Assembly (NCBI GenBank): GCA_031272485.1
Contig: JAISTV010000015.1
Coordinates: 27,129 to 91,128 of the forward strand
Direction: 5' to 3'
Length of the DNA: 64,000 nt
Origin: Eubacteriales Family XIII. Incertae Sedis bacterium
GTDB taxonomy: Bacteria > Bacillota > Clostridia > Peptostreptococcales > Anaerovoracaceae
The notes under the pieces were generated by a model. It was not told the DNA's origin, searched no databases, and saw only the letters and a program-made list of their open reading frames with translations. This document shows, in pieces, positions 41,427-50,904 of this stretch (its first letter is position 1; every line of letters starts with the position of its first letter). The position numbers and the translations under genes were made by a program.

Positions 41427-42229
41427 ATATTTATCCCGTCGAAGCCTATGGGGATTTCGCGGCGGACGCGCTTTACGTACTCCAGGTCTATGTCCGCGTA
41501 TACAATGCTCTCCGCGAGCGCGGACGCGCCCACGAGTTCCCCCCACGGATCCACGATTATGGAATGCCCGTACGCCTTGTACTTGGCGGTCACGTCCCGC
41601 GCCGGCGAGCACGCCGCGAAGTAAATCTGGTTGTCCAGCGCCCGGCTGCGCATGAGGATATCCCAGTGGTACGGTCCGGTGGTGAGGCTGAACGACGCCG
41701 GCAGCACCACGAGATGCACGCCCTGCTCAATCATGGAGCGGAAGAGCGGCGGGAAGCGCACGTCGAAGCAAATGGCCACGCCAATCTTCCCGAACCTGGT
41801 CTCGATAATCGTCTCGCTCTCCCCGGGCGACAGCGTGTCGGATTCCATAAAGCGAATGCCGCCGGTTACGGAAATATCGAAGAGATAAATCTTGCGATGC
41901 TTCCCGATCAGGGAACCGTCTGGCCCGAATATGAACGAAGTGTTGTAGAGCTTCTCCCCCTCGCGCTCCGGAATGGAGCCGCCTATGAGGTAGACGCCGG
42001 TTTCCTTAGCCAGGTCCGATAGAAGCTGCACGGACGGACCGTCCGCGGGCTCGGCGTACGGGCCGAAGAAGGAATTGTCGTAAGGGGAATTCCACATCTC
42101 GGGCAGGCTCACAACCTGCGCCCCGCCGGCCGCCGCGCGGCGCACGAAGTCCGCAGCCGTCTGCTGGTTCTTAGCCTTATCATCAATCGTATACATCTGG
42201 CACAAAGCCAGCCGGTAAGTACCACTCAT
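41423..42229 (-). CDS. Carbon-nitrogen hydrolase, omega-amidase type
   Basis: 268 residues, nitrilase superfamily. Catalytic triad Glu44 (SLPEMWNSPY), Lys113 (GKHRKIYLFDI) and Cys154 (VAICFDVRFP). The motifs resemble omega-amidase (Nit2), which hydrolyses alpha-ketoglutaramate and related amides. No signal peptide. Its stop overlaps the coaC stop on the opposite strand. Confidence 0.88.
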   Translation of the reverse strand: MSGTYRLALCQMYTIDDKAKNQQTAADFVRRAAAGGAQVVSLPEMWNSPYDNSFFGPYAEPADGPSVQLLSDLAKETGVYLIGGSIPEREGEKLYNTSFIFGPDGSLIGKHRKIYLFDISVTGGIRFMESDTLSPGESETIIETRFGKIGVAICFDVRFPPLFRSMIEQGVHLVVLPASFSLTTGPYHWDILMRSRALDNQIYFAACSPARDVTAKYKAYGHSIIVDPWGELVGASALAESIVYADIDLEYVKRVRREIPIGFDGINI

Positions 42230-42285
42230 CTCGTAAACCTCTCGTTGCTACATTTACGTACAATCCCGCAGAGCCGAGCTTTCAT

Positions 42286-42978
42286 TTATTTAGTATAAAC
42301 GATTTTTTCAAAAACCGTCTCTGCGTCCGATAAATCCTCGAAGAAAAAATCCGGCCCGGCGGCCTTCAGTTCCTCTACCGGCGTCCAGCCCGTTCCCACG
42401 GCCACCGCGCGGCATCCCAGCCTTTGCGCCGTCTCAAGATCGTAGAGGCCGTCGCCCAGGATGACCACCTCGCGGGGCGAAGTCGAAACGCCGGTCTTTT
42501 CCGCAATCTCCGCGAGTGCGGCGGCGGCGGCTAAGTACTTTTCTCTGTGGGAATCCCCGAAGCCGCCGGCTTGAAAAACCGGCGCGCCGTCCGCATCCGT
42601 GTAAAGCCCCACGGACTCGAGTTTGATGCGCGCGCCTGACTCGAGGTTACTTGTGAGCAAGGCGTTTATGTGACCCGCACCCGCCGCCAGCTCGAGCAGC
42701 CGGCGCACGCCGGGCAGCACCCGCTTCGTCGCGTCTCCTTCTAATATCTGCACGAGGTGCCGGGCGAATGCGGCTTCCAGATCAGAGCGACGCGCGGCGT
42801 CAAGGCCATGCTCTGCGAAAACGCGGTCGAGCAGGACGCAGTCCATTGCCCTCCCCACACGAACATCCGCCAGCGCGCCTTCCGTGCCGAAGAGCTCGGC
42901 AAACGCCCGCTCAAGCGCACGCGTACCGGCGGCGCCGCAGTGCATCAGGGTGCCGTCTATGTCCCAGAAAAAAATCAT
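42286..42978 (-). CDS. HAD-superfamily phosphatase
   Basis: 230 residues. Motif I FFWDIDGTLMHCG with nucleophile Asp6, an alpha-helical cap (about 15-90), motif II around ALLTSNLESGA, motif III Lys in GDSHREKYLA, and motif IV VVILGDGLYDLETA. Class of phosphoglycolate/5'-nucleotidase-like HAD hydrolases; the substrate is not deducible. It lies 24 bp from the P-loop gene upstream, so they may be co-transcribed. Confidence 0.85.
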   Translation of the reverse strand: MIFFWDIDGTLMHCGAAGTRALERAFAELFGTEGALADVRVGRAMDCVLLDRVFAEHGLDAARRSDLEAAFARHLVQILEGDATKRVLPGVRRLLELAAGAGHINALLTSNLESGARIKLESVGLYTDADGAPVFQAGGFGDSHREKYLAAAAALAEIAEKTGVSTSPREVVILGDGLYDLETAQRLGCRAVAVGTGWTPVEELKAAGPDFFFEDLSDAETVFEKIVYTK

Positions 42979-43002
42979 GCCTGGCTCCGTGCGGGCACGC
43001 GG

Positions 43003-43434
43003 TTAGCAGCCGTGCGACTCCAACAGGTTGAAGTTGTGAATCTCGGGCGGCAGGTCGTCTATGTCGGCGGACAGACTCACGATAAAGTCTATGCCGTGCT
43101 GGTCGCTGATAACCTGCAGCCGGGTGAGAAAGTCGGGAATGTCCTCGGTGCTCACGTCCGCATGCTTGAGAATGCTGTCGATGAAAATCGCCTCTATGTC
43201 GTGGTCGGCGCTTATGATGCCGTAGAGAAAGCCTATATACTCGTCACTGTTCGTGATCTCGTCGTAATCTTCCATGAAGACCACCCTGATCTGGTGAATG
43301 AGGTCGTAGATTAGCCGTTGATTCTTGTTGATGAAGACAATGTGACCGTCGCACGACTCGGCGCGACTGTTTGCCAGATCAATCATCATCTTTGTTTTAC
43401 CGGATCCCTTGTGGCCGACAATCAGATTTACCAT
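43003..43434 (-). CDS. Small P-loop ATP-binding protein
   Basis: 143 residues. Walker A GHKGSGKT near the N-terminus, a Walker-B-like AIFIDSIL near residue 88, and an ending SLSADIDDLPPEIHNF. A small RecA/KAP-like ATPase fold is likely; the function is unknown. I place the start at ATG 43434, which has AAGGAAA upstream. The longer frame from 43596 reads through repeat element A and is not credible. The reading frame below continues to a normal stop. Confidence 0.7.
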   Translation of the reverse strand: MVNLIVGHKGSGKTKMMIDLANSRAESCDGHIVFINKNQRLIYDLIHQIRVVFMEDYDEITNSDEYIGFLYGIISADHDIEAIFIDSILKHADVSTEDIPDFLTRLQVISDQHGIDFIVSLSADIDDLPPEIHNFNLLESHGC

Positions 43435-43540
43435 AGCTTTTCCTTTCTTGGTGCGGCAGGGGCCGCGAGCGATGACGCTTACAGAACTACTCATATTATA
43501 CATGAGCGCCCCCGCACATGCCACACGTTTTTCGGCCCTA

Positions 43541-43669
43541 CAATCTTTAGCCCGGCAAAACTTTCGGTTCTGTGTGGACTCTCGCCTCGAATCCACACAG
43601 AACCGAAAGAAGTGGCTTTAATAACGCCCATTCAAAGTGAATTTGCACACAGAACCGAAAAATTTGGCG
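43541..43669 (+). repeat. Palindromic repeat element, copy A
   Basis: A ~129-bp element. A perfect 18-bp stem (43561-43578 with 43592-43609; core TTCGGTTCTGTGTGG) has a 13-base loop, followed by a third partial arm CACACAGAACCGAAA (43646-43660). An inverted copy sharing almost the whole sequence lies at 46408-46535. Size, palindromes and copies suggest a MITE-like or REP-like element. Confidence 0.8.
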
Positions 43670-43674
43670 AAGGG

Positions 43675-44868
43675 TTACGCCAGGCCGGTCTTCTCGAGGG
43701 CCTGCGCCAGGTCCGCGATGATGTCCGCCGCGTCCTCGAGCCCCACGCTGAAGCGGTAGAAGCCGCCGTGATATTGCGGCGGGTAGAGGTGCATGCGCTC
43801 GTCGTCCGCGCCAATGAACACGATGAGGCTCTCGTCGTGGCCCAGCGAGACGGCGTTCGTAATCACGCGCAGGTAGCTCACGAAGCGGTTGTGCCCCTCG
43901 TGATCCGCGTGCAGCGCAAACGCCATGACCCCGCCGAATCCCGGCGCCATCTGCGAGGCGGCAACCGCGTGCCCCGCGTGGCTCGCAAGCCCGGGATACG
44001 ACACGAACCGTACGGCCGGCTGCTGCTCCAGAAATTCCGCCACGGCCTGCGCGCTCTCGTTGTGCTGTCGCATCCGCAGCGGCAGGGTGACCGCGCCCCG
44101 CATAATCAGCCACGCGTTGAACGGGCTTATGGCGCCGCCCAGATTCACCATGGCCTCCGACCGGATCTGGTCAATGAGGGGCTTCGGGCCGAGGACCGCG
44201 CCGCCAAGCGCATCGCCATGCCCGTTGATGTACTTCGTCAGGCTTTCGATTACCAGATCCGCACCGAGCGCGAGCGGAAGCTGGTTGTAAGGCGAGGCGA
44301 AGGTGTTGTCCAGTGAAAGCAGCGCGCCCCCCGCGTGCGCAATGTCCGCTATGGCGCGAATGTCGCAGATGCCCACGGTCGGGTTGGACGGCGTTTCGAT
44401 GTGCACGAGCCGGGTGTTCGGGCGCATGGCTGCCGCCACGTTCGCGGGGTCTGTGGCATCCACAAGGGTGGTCTGCACACCGAACTTTTCCGGGAAGAGC
44501 TCGCCAAGCAGCCGGTACGCCGCGATATAGGTCACATTGGACACGACCACATGGCCGCCCGTCCGCAGAAGCGAAAAGAACGTGCCGGACAGCGCCGCCA
44601 CGCCGCTCGCGAGAGCCACGCAGTCCTCCGCGCTGTGCAGCAGCGCCAGCTTCTCCTGCAGATAACGCTGGTTCGCGCCGCCGTTGCGGGTGTAGACGTT
44701 GCCCTCGGCGCTGCTCCAGTTTAAGTCCGTGGCATCATACGGCAGCTCATAGCTGTTCGCCATGGTGAGCGGGCGACGGATGGCCCCCGTCTCCGAATCC
44801 GTTTCATTGCCGCCGTGTACCGCGCGCGTGGCAAAACCAAACCCCGCGCCTATGTTCTTTACGCTCAT
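43675..44868 (-). CDS. Cys/Met-metabolism PLP-dependent enzyme
   Basis: 397 residues, fold-type I, cystathionine gamma-synthase family. It has YTRNGGANQRYLQEKLA, ALASGVAALSGTFF, ETPSNPTVGICDI, PLP-contacting Asp187 in SLDNTFASP, and the Schiff-base Lys212 in IESLTKYINGHGDA. Candidates are cystathionine gamma-synthase/lyase, O-acetylhomoserine sulfhydrylase or methionine gamma-lyase. The first gene inside the repeat bracket; its stop is 6 bp from repeat A. Confidence 0.9.
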   Translation of the reverse strand: MSVKNIGAGFGFATRAVHGGNETDSETGAIRRPLTMANSYELPYDATDLNWSSAEGNVYTRNGGANQRYLQEKLALLHSAEDCVALASGVAALSGTFFSLLRTGGHVVVSNVTYIAAYRLLGELFPEKFGVQTTLVDATDPANVAAAMRPNTRLVHIETPSNPTVGICDIRAIADIAHAGGALLSLDNTFASPYNQLPLALGADLVIESLTKYINGHGDALGGAVLGPKPLIDQIRSEAMVNLGGAISPFNAWLIMRGAVTLPLRMRQHNESAQAVAEFLEQQPAVRFVSYPGLASHAGHAVAASQMAPGFGGVMAFALHADHEGHNRFVSYLRVITNAVSLGHDESLIVFIGADDERMHLYPPQYHGGFYRFSVGLEDAADIIADLAQALEKTGLA

Positions 44869-44889
44869 AACGCTATGACCTTTCTGTGC

Positions 44890-45288
44890 TTAGAACCGGA
44901 TGACCTTCTTCTCCCCCGCAAAGGACTCTATGGTAGCGGTGGCGTCCGCAAGGTAGAGCGCCTCGGTGTTCTCGTCGGTCGCGGAGTAGCGCGCCTTGAG
45001 ATCCGGAAATGCGTCAAGTATGGATTCCTTGGCTTCCACGCGGTCGTCGCGCACCGCCGTAGCCGCGATGCGGATCCACGCCCCCGCCTCGGGATCAAAC
45101 GCACTGATCTCCACCTTGGGGTTGGCCGCGATCTGTTGCGAGACCGCCTTGGACTTGCCCGTCTGAATGTAGAGCTTCCCCTCGAAAATGTGGTAAGTGC
45201 CGAACGGCCGCACGCGCGGCTGGTCGCCCTCCGCCGTCGCCAGAAAGTAGAACCTGGCCTTCTTCAAAAATTCATAGACTTCCTGCAT
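44890..45288 (-). CDS. PNPOx-like split-barrel flavoprotein
   Basis: 132 residues. The pyridoxamine-phosphate-oxidase-like split barrel: ARFYFLATAEGDQPRVRPFGTY, KLYIQTGKSKAVSQQIAANPKVEISAF, then WIRIAATAVRDDR. Typically binds FMN or F420 or haem; the substrate is unknown. It precedes the PLP-enzyme gene by 21 bp and is probably co-transcribed. Its upstream region carries AT-rich palindromes (45337-45370). Confidence 0.85.
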   Translation of the reverse strand: MQEVYEFLKKARFYFLATAEGDQPRVRPFGTYHIFEGKLYIQTGKSKAVSQQIAANPKVEISAFDPEAGAWIRIAATAVRDDRVEAKESILDAFPDLKARYSATDENTEALYLADATATIESFAGEKKVIRF

Positions 45289-45336
45289 GTCGTGTCTCCC
45301 TTTCCCTGACTGTAAGGATACGAGCCTGGGCGGCGC

Positions 45337-45370
45337 GTATCATAGATATTCTATATGTTATATATGATAC
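45337..45370 (-). promoter_or_regulatory. AT-rich operator-like inverted repeats before the PNPOx gene
   Basis: GTATCATA/TATGATAC (45337-45344 and 45363-45370) form 8-bp inverted arms. Nested between them is the perfect palindrome ATAGATATTCTAT (45342-45354). They stand about 50-80 bp upstream of ATG 45288 in an otherwise GC-rich 207-bp gap, the rest of which shows nothing recognisable. Confidence 0.5.
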
Positions 45371-45495
45371 ATGCCTGGCGCCGCCCCGTCAAGAGCGGAA
45401 GCGCCGGCAGCCACACCATTGCCGCCTGCGCAGACGTCCGTCTCAGACAAGCCGAACACCTCGCCCGCGGACACATGCGTTTTCGAGCGCGCCCT

Positions 45496-46374
45496 TTATA
45501 GCGGTCTCTGCGGGAGCAGCGCGCGAAGGGCATCGTGTGCGGAAGGGAACTTGGCCGTTCGGATACGTATTTGCTTGCCTATGCGCGCCGCGAGGTTATG
45601 CGCGAACTCTTCACACGCTTCTTTGTTGTACAGCTGATACGTGCCGAAGCGAAGCGTCTGCACGCCCTGCGCTTCGAGAGCCGACGCGCGCATCATGTCA
45701 CGGCTCTGCGCTTCCGGCGTACTGTGGAGCAAGAAGCTGTCGTACTCTACCGCCAGACGGGCGTCCTCATAGTACAGATCCACGAAGCACCACTTCTGCC
45801 CGAGGCGTTTCTGCGCGGCGCTACCCAGCGGAATGCCGTGGTTCAGCAGCGGCTTCCCCAGCCCGTACCCGCCCAGAGAGTGCGGCAGCGACAGCATCAT
45901 GTATGTCAGGGATTCCATAATGGAGTTCGAGCCGTTTGCTACGTACTTTAAAGCCCGCACCGCTCTCTTGTGCCCGCGATGTCCGTCGGTCTTTTCCAGG
46001 AACGCTTCAAGTCGTCGCACGCCTGCCTTCGTTTTGTGGGGTTTCCCCGGGGGATGCGAACCCATCTGCAACCCCAGCAGAATCAGGTGCAAGAGATCCC
46101 ACTGCGTTGCGAGTTGCAGGAAGACAAACGGCGGCGAGGCAATGCACTGTCCCTTGCGCTCAACCACCGCATCCTTAGGCAGGCTGCTCTCGCAAAGATG
46201 CACTATACACCCCTTCCGGGCATAACGCTGGCCCGGTTTGAACACTGTGATTTCTCTTGCGGCTTCCCCCCGCCGCGCCCCCGCCGGTAAAGTAGCCTCG
46301 ATTCCCTCCAGGTAAGGAACGCCCCAATACCGTGCAGCCGACACATGGCTGATAAATTCTTTCATGCTGGACAT
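45496..46374 (-). CDS. DUF559-type nuclease-fold protein with AbiEi-like N-terminus
   Basis: 292 residues. The C-terminal domain matches the Vsr/DUF559 pattern: WCFVDLYYEDARLAVEYDSFLLHSTPEAQSRDMM, then LEAQGVQTLRFGTYQL, where Asp and Glu-x-Asp resemble PD-(D/E)xK catalytic positions. The N-terminus (FISHVSAARYWGVPYLEG, FKPGQRYARKGCIVHLCE, PFVFLQLATQWDLLHLILLG) resembles the AbiEi-like region of type IV toxin-antitoxin proteins. Its function may be in defence or DNA processing. ATG 46374 follows GGGGCGGGGT. A longer frame from 46464 reads into repeat B. Confidence 0.7.
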   Translation of the reverse strand: MSSMKEFISHVSAARYWGVPYLEGIEATLPAGARRGEAAREITVFKPGQRYARKGCIVHLCESSLPKDAVVERKGQCIASPPFVFLQLATQWDLLHLILLGLQMGSHPPGKPHKTKAGVRRLEAFLEKTDGHRGHKRAVRALKYVANGSNSIMESLTYMMLSLPHSLGGYGLGKPLLNHGIPLGSAAQKRLGQKWCFVDLYYEDARLAVEYDSFLLHSTPEAQSRDMMRASALEAQGVQTLRFGTYQLYNKEACEEFAHNLAARIGKQIRIRTAKFPSAHDALRALLPQRPL

Positions 46375-46407
46375 TATACCCCGCCCCGTCACCCCGCAAA
46401 CACTTAC

Positions 46408-46535
46408 GCCAATTTTTTCGGTTCTGTGTGGAAATTCACTTTGAATGGGCGATATTAAAGTCATATATTTCGGTTCTGTGTGGATTCGGGGCGAGAGTCC
46501 ACACAGAACCGAAAGTTTTGCCGGGCGAAAGATTG
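46408..46535 (-). repeat. Palindromic repeat element, copy B (inverted relative to A)
   Basis: A ~128-bp reverse-complement copy of the element at 43541-43669. Read on the minus strand it has the same order: an 18-bp-class hairpin (TTTCGGTTCTGTGTGG arms), then AATATCGCCCATTCAAAGTG, and a third arm ending TTGGCG. A few substitutions, mainly in the loop and between the hairpin and the third arm. Flanking bases differ between the copies. Confidence 0.8.
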
Positions 46536-46600
46536 CGCGGCGGGCTGGCGGCGCGACTGCGCCTCAGGGCGGCGCTTGACTTGTTTGGTATACTTATCTT

Positions 46601-47776
46601 ATGGATACACAAAACGTACAATCGAAAAACGCGGAGTACAAGGGCACCGAGATCGGGCCCATCCGCCCGCCTTCCGAGGCGGAAAGCCTTCTGCTGCGCG
46701 TCACGCGCAACTGTCCCTGGAACAAGTGCCGCTTCTGCGGGCTTTACAAGGGCACCACCTTCAGCCTTCGCAAACGCGAGCACGTGCTGGCGGACATAGA
46801 CGCCATTGCGGACTTTGTCGACAAGATCAAGGACGCCGAGCAGCTCACCGGCGAGGCCCGGCAGCGCGCCATCCGCCGCCTGAACGAGGAGATTATGCAC
46901 GCGGAGGACGGCAGCGCCGTGGAGTCCGCCATGCACTTCTACCGCGGCGACCTTCGCTCGGTCTTCCTGCAGGACGCCAATAGCCTGCTCACCAAGACGG
47001 AGGATCTCATCCCCATCCTTGGCCGCCTGAAGGAGCGCTTTCCCTCCGTCGAACGGGTTACGTCCTACGCGCGGTCCCGCACGGTCCTCGATAAGAGCGA
47101 CGAGGAGCTGCGCGCCCTCAAGGACGCGGGTCTCGACCGCATACACATAGGCATGGAATCCGGCTCGGACAAGGTGCTCGAGCTCATGAAGAAAGGCGCC
47201 ACCAAGGAGATACACATAGAGGCGGGCCGCAAGGTGAAGGCCGCCGGCATAGAGCTTTCCGAGTACTACATCCTCGGGCTCGGCGGAAAAGAGATGAGCG
47301 AGGAGAACGCGCGCGAGACCGCGGACGCGCTCACGCAGATAGACCCGGACTTCATCCGCGTCCGCACACTCACCGTACCCGGCCGCGTGCCGCTCGCGGA
47401 CGACGTGCGCGCCGGAACGTTTACGCAGCTGAACGACGTGGAAGGCGCGCAGGAACTGCTGCTCTTCCTGCAGAACCTGGACGTAACGAGCTACCTGATT
47501 AACAACGATCATATTTTGAATCTGCTTCCGGAGGCTTCCGGGAAGCTGCCGCGGGAGAAGGAACGCATGACGGGCGTCGTGGAGTGGTTCCTCGCCCTGC
47601 CCGCGCGCGAGCAGATGATCTACCGCATAGGCCGCCGCGCCGGACGCATCAATTCGCAGCGGGACATGCAGGACGCACGCCTCCGCGCCTGGGCGGAGAG
47701 CATCATAGACGGCAGTCACATAAACGCGGAGAACATAGACGAACTCATAGCCCGCACCATGCGGACCTTCGTATAG
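46601..47776 (+). CDS. Radical SAM protein (paralogue of the iorAB-linked one)
   Basis: 391 residues. The iron-sulphur ligands Cys38, Cys43 and Cys46 (NCPWNKCRFC) have the same C-x4-C-x2-C spacing as the protein at 5158-6030. IRPPSEAESLLLRVTRNC and HIGMESGSDKVLELMKKGA also match that paralogue. A ~45-residue insertion follows the cluster motif. The C-terminus REKERMTGVVEWFLALPARE is extra. No Shine-Dalgarno is visible, and a -10-like TATACT (46589-46594) stands only seven bases from the ATG, so the mRNA may be leaderless. Function unknown. Confidence 0.8.
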   Translation: MDTQNVQSKNAEYKGTEIGPIRPPSEAESLLLRVTRNCPWNKCRFCGLYKGTTFSLRKREHVLADIDAIADFVDKIKDAEQLTGEARQRAIRRLNEEIMHAEDGSAVESAMHFYRGDLRSVFLQDANSLLTKTEDLIPILGRLKERFPSVERVTSYARSRTVLDKSDEELRALKDAGLDRIHIGMESGSDKVLELMKKGATKEIHIEAGRKVKAAGIELSEYYILGLGGKEMSEENARETADALTQIDPDFIRVRTLTVPGRVPLADDVRAGTFTQLNDVEGAQELLLFLQNLDVTSYLINNDHILNLLPEASGKLPREKERMTGVVEWFLALPAREQMIYRIGRRAGRINSQRDMQDARLRAWAESIIDGSHINAENIDELIARTMRTFV

Positions 47777-47816
47777 CAGGCAGAGCCCGGCTCAGCGCCT
47801 GCGCCCGAGCCGCGCC

Positions 47817-49274
47817 CTACTCGGCGCCTTCGGGCGCCGGCTCAGCGCCGCTCTCAGCCGCCTCGCCGTCCTTATCTTTACCCTTGAACATCCCGCCGAA
47901 TATCCGGCGGCCGCCGCCGCGCTGTTTCTGCGTGGCCACATCCACCAGCACCGCGAGCAGCAGCACCACGCCCTTGACCGCGCGCTGCCAGTTCTGATCT
48001 ATACCCAGGATGGACATGCCGTTGTTCAGCACGCCCATAAAGATGGCCCCTATGACCGTGCCGGACACCGTGCCCACGCCGCCGTACGCCGAAGCGCCGC
48101 CTATGAAGCAGGAGCCTATGGCATCCAGCTCGTAGCCGTCGCCCGCGGAAGGCGCCGCGGAGTTAAACCGCGCGATACAAACCAGCGCGGCCACCGCCGT
48201 CAAAAATCCCATGTTTGTATAGGCGAAGAACATCAGGCGGTTTGTATTGATTCCCGAGAAAACCGTCGCCTTTTCGTTGCCGCCCATGGCATACAAGTGC
48301 CGGCCGGGAACGGTCTTGGACGTAAAGTAGTGGTAGACAAACACGATGATGCCCAGCGTGATGAGGATTACCGGAATGCCCTTGTTCTGCCCGAACAGCC
48401 AGAAGCCGAAGAGCACTACCGCCACCACCACCGCCAGCTTTATTCCGAACGAATAGCCCGGCTCAAGCGGCATGCCCTTCTTCGCTCTGCGAATGCGCGA
48501 TACGGAATTCAGGATTACGAAAAGCGCCACCAGCACTACCGCCACAATCATGGTTATGAGAATCTGCTCCTTGAGAAGCGCGCTGTTGTGCGCCTCGAGC
48601 ATGTCCCGCAGCTCGGAAGTGCTCATGTCCGCCGCCTGCTTAGCCGTAAGGTCGTTCTCGGAGAGGAAGTACTTCAGATTCTCCGCCAGCTTATCCGGGT
48701 CGCCGTCGAAAGTCCCCGGCGTGGTGGTCCTGAGCGGAACCTGCGCCGGCATGGAAGGCAGGAACCCGTTAAAGATACGCGTGAAGGATTTGGGGAACGG
48801 CGAAATGGTAAAGCCCTTGAGAATTATGTAGCCTATCCCCCGGAACGTAAGCATGCCTGCCAGCGTCACGATAAACGCCGGGATGCGCACATACGCGATG
48901 AAGTATCCCTGTATGGCGCCCGCCGCCGTCCCGATCAGCAGGCAGATAATAATCGCCAGGTAAATGTTCACCCCCATGTTGACTATCAACACACCCGCTA
49001 TGGCGCTGATCATACACAGCACGCTTCCCACAGCCAGGTCTATGTTTCCGCCGGTCAGGATGCACAGCAGCATGCCCACCGCCAGAATCACCACGTAACC
49101 GTTTTGCAGAATCAGATTCGTCACGTTTGCCGGCGTGAAAAACGCCCCCTTGTGGTTCACGCGAATGAGAATCTCGAACGCCACCATGGCCACCACGAGC
49201 GCCAGCAGCATCATGTTCTTCTTCAGGTCAAACGCTTTGAGCGCCGCCCGCTTTTCTACTCTGTCCTTAGGCAT
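47817..49274 (-). CDS. mmsB: Multiple-monosaccharide ABC transporter permease
   Basis: 485 residues, about ten membrane helices, BPD_transp_2 (RbsC/XylH-like) family. It has [64 protein letters not shown], and [19 protein letters not shown]. The long cytoplasmic insertion (about 190-270) is typical of the GguB/MmsB subgroup. It forms the channel for sugars bound by the lipoprotein gene product. It overlaps mmsA by eight bases. A Glu/Ala-rich tail ends the protein. Confidence 0.93.
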   Translation of the reverse strand: MPKDRVEKRAALKAFDLKKNMMLLALVVAMVAFEILIRVNHKGAFFTPANVTNLILQNGYVVILAVGMLLCILTGGNIDLAVGSVLCMISAIAGVLIVNMGVNIYLAIIICLLIGTAAGAIQGYFIAYVRIPAFIVTLAGMLTFRGIGYIILKGFTISPFPKSFTRIFNGFLPSMPAQVPLRTTTPGTFDGDPDKLAENLKYFLSENDLTAKQAADMSTSELRDMLEAHNSALLKEQILITMIVAVVLVALFVILNSVSRIRRAKKGMPLEPGYSFGIKLAVVVAVVLFGFWLFGQNKGIPVILITLGIIVFVYHYFTSKTVPGRHLYAMGGNEKATVFSGINTNRLMFFAYTNMGFLTAVAALVCIARFNSAAPSAGDGYELDAIGSCFIGGASAYGGVGTVSGTVIGAIFMGVLNNGMSILGIDQNWQRAVKGVVLLLAVLVDVATQKQRGGGRRIFGGMFKGKDKDGEAAESGAEPAPEGAE

Positions 49275-50802
49275 CCGCTACCTCCCTCTTCGTCCGCAGG
49301 ATGCTCTCCATAATCCGCTCCTGCGTGGCTTCTCCCTTCATAAACTCCGCTACAATTCTTCCCTCGTTCATCACGTAAATCCGGTCGCACATACCCAGCA
49401 GCTCCGGCATTTCGCTCGAGATCATGATCACCGACTTGCCCTGTGCCACCAGCTCGTTGATAAACAGGTATATCTCATACTTGGCGCCCACGTCTATGCC
49501 GCGCGTGGGTTCGTCTAAAATCAAAATCTCCGGTTCCGTGAACAGCCACTTGGCCAGCAGCACCTTCTGCTGGTTGCCGCCCGACAGGTTCTCCACCTTC
49601 TGCTCCACGTCCGACGCCTTGACGTTGAGCATGGCGCTGTACTCCTCGGACAGTGTCAGTTCCTCTTCGGCGTCAATGAAACCGCGCTTGCTTACTCTGG
49701 CCAGGTCCGCCAGCGTTATGTTCACGCGGATAGGGTTGGAGAGTACGAGCCCGCTCGTCTTGCGGTCTTCCGTGACGTAAGCCAGTTTGCTTTTTATAGC
49801 CGCCGGCACGTTCTTGAGCGTAACCTCCTCACCGTTCAGCAGCAGGCTTCCGGATATATTGCGCCCGTAAAGCCGGCCGAATATGCTCATGGCCAGTTCG
49901 CTTCTGCCCGCGCCCATGAGTCCGCTTATGCCTACCACTTCCCCCTTACGCACGTTAAACGAAGCGCCGTCCACAAGCTTGCGGTCGAACTTCGGATGGT
50001 AGCTCGTCCAATCCTTTACCTCGAGCGTCACATCGCCTATGTGCGGCACGCGCGCAGGGAAGCGGTCCGTAAGCTCGCGCCCCACCATGCTGCGGATAAT
50101 CCGCTGCTCATTAATCTCCTCGCGGTTAAGCGTCTCTATGGTCGAGCCGTCGCGCAGCACCGTAAGGTGATCCGCCACGCGCTCCACCTCGGAGAGCTTG
50201 TGCGAGATAAGTATGGACGTAAGGCCGCCCTCTTTCAGTTGCAGGAGCAGGTTCAGCAGCTTGTTTGAATCGTCATCGTTGAGCGATGCGGTGGGCTCGT
50301 CTAAGATAAGCAGGCTCACGTTCTTGGAGAGCGCCTTGGCTATCTCCACGAGCTGCTGCTTGCCCACGCTTATATCGTTTATATTGATACGGGAAGACTC
50401 CGACAGCCCCACGGTGGCGAGCAGCTCGTCCGCGCGAGCATAGGTCTCATCCCAGTCTATGGCTGCGGCCTTTCCCCTCTCGTTTCCCAGAAAGATGTTC
50501 TCCCCGATGGTCAGCTGCGGGATGAGCGCCAGCTCCTGATGGATGATTACTATGCCGCGCTTCTCGCTCTCTTTAATGCCGCCGAACTGAACGACCTCGC
50601 CCTCGAGGATTATATCCCCCTCATATGTACCATACGGGTAGATGCCGGACAGCACGTTCATGAGCGTGGACTTCCCCGCCCCGTTCTCGCCGACGAGCGC
50701 GTGAATCTCCCCGCGCTCCACCTGAAGGTTTACATTGTCCAATGCCTTTACGCCCGGAAAGCGCTTGGTTATGGACCGCATTTCCAATAAGTATTTTTCC
50801 AT
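49267..50802 (-). CDS. mmsA: Multiple-monosaccharide ABC transporter ATP-binding protein
   Basis: 511 residues, two fused ABC domains as in sugar importers. The first has Walker [10 protein letters not shown] (about 39-47), signature SVGKQQ and Walker [10 protein letters not shown]. The second has the usual degenerate Walker [10 protein letters not shown], signature LSGGNQQK, and Walker [11 protein letters not shown]. It powers uptake through MmsB. A strong hairpin (50822-50854) separates it from the binding-protein gene upstream. Confidence 0.95.
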   Translation of the reverse strand: MEKYLLEMRSITKRFPGVKALDNVNLQVERGEIHALVGENGAGKSTLMNVLSGIYPYGTYEGDIILEGEVVQFGGIKESEKRGIVIIHQELALIPQLTIGENIFLGNERGKAAAIDWDETYARADELLATVGLSESSRININDISVGKQQLVEIAKALSKNVSLLILDEPTASLNDDDSNKLLNLLLQLKEGGLTSILISHKLSEVERVADHLTVLRDGSTIETLNREEINEQRIIRSMVGRELTDRFPARVPHIGDVTLEVKDWTSYHPKFDRKLVDGASFNVRKGEVVGISGLMGAGRSELAMSIFGRLYGRNISGSLLLNGEEVTLKNVPAAIKSKLAYVTEDRKTSGLVLSNPIRVNITLADLARVSKRGFIDAEEELTLSEEYSAMLNVKASDVEQKVENLSGGNQQKVLLAKWLFTEPEILILDEPTRGIDVGAKYEIYLFINELVAQGKSVIMISSEMPELLGMCDRIYVMNEGRIVAEFMKGEATQERIMESILRTKREVADA

Positions 50803-50821
50803 AGAAAACTCAAATCCGAAT

Positions 50822-50854
50822 ACAGGGGGGCGAAGTTATCCTCCGCCCCCCTGT
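50822..50854 (-). other. Strong intercistronic hairpin between chvE and mmsA
   Basis: Perfect 11-bp stem ACAGGGGGGCG/CGCCCCCCTGT (50822-50832 and 50844-50854) with an 11-base loop and no T tract. It probably protects the 3' end of the chvE mRNA and lowers read-through, giving more binding protein than transporter. Confidence 0.65.
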
Positions 50855-50904
50855 CAAGTTATTTGATTGACACCCGCTTAAGAGCGGGCAGCGTCCCTCG
50901 CGTA

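Noticed and set aside
43318..44316. Plus-strand ORFs reading through the repeat elements (sharing a HTEP-like or PHRTEK-like peptide)
   Set aside because: The similar peptides at both places come from translating the two repeat copies, not from a gene family.
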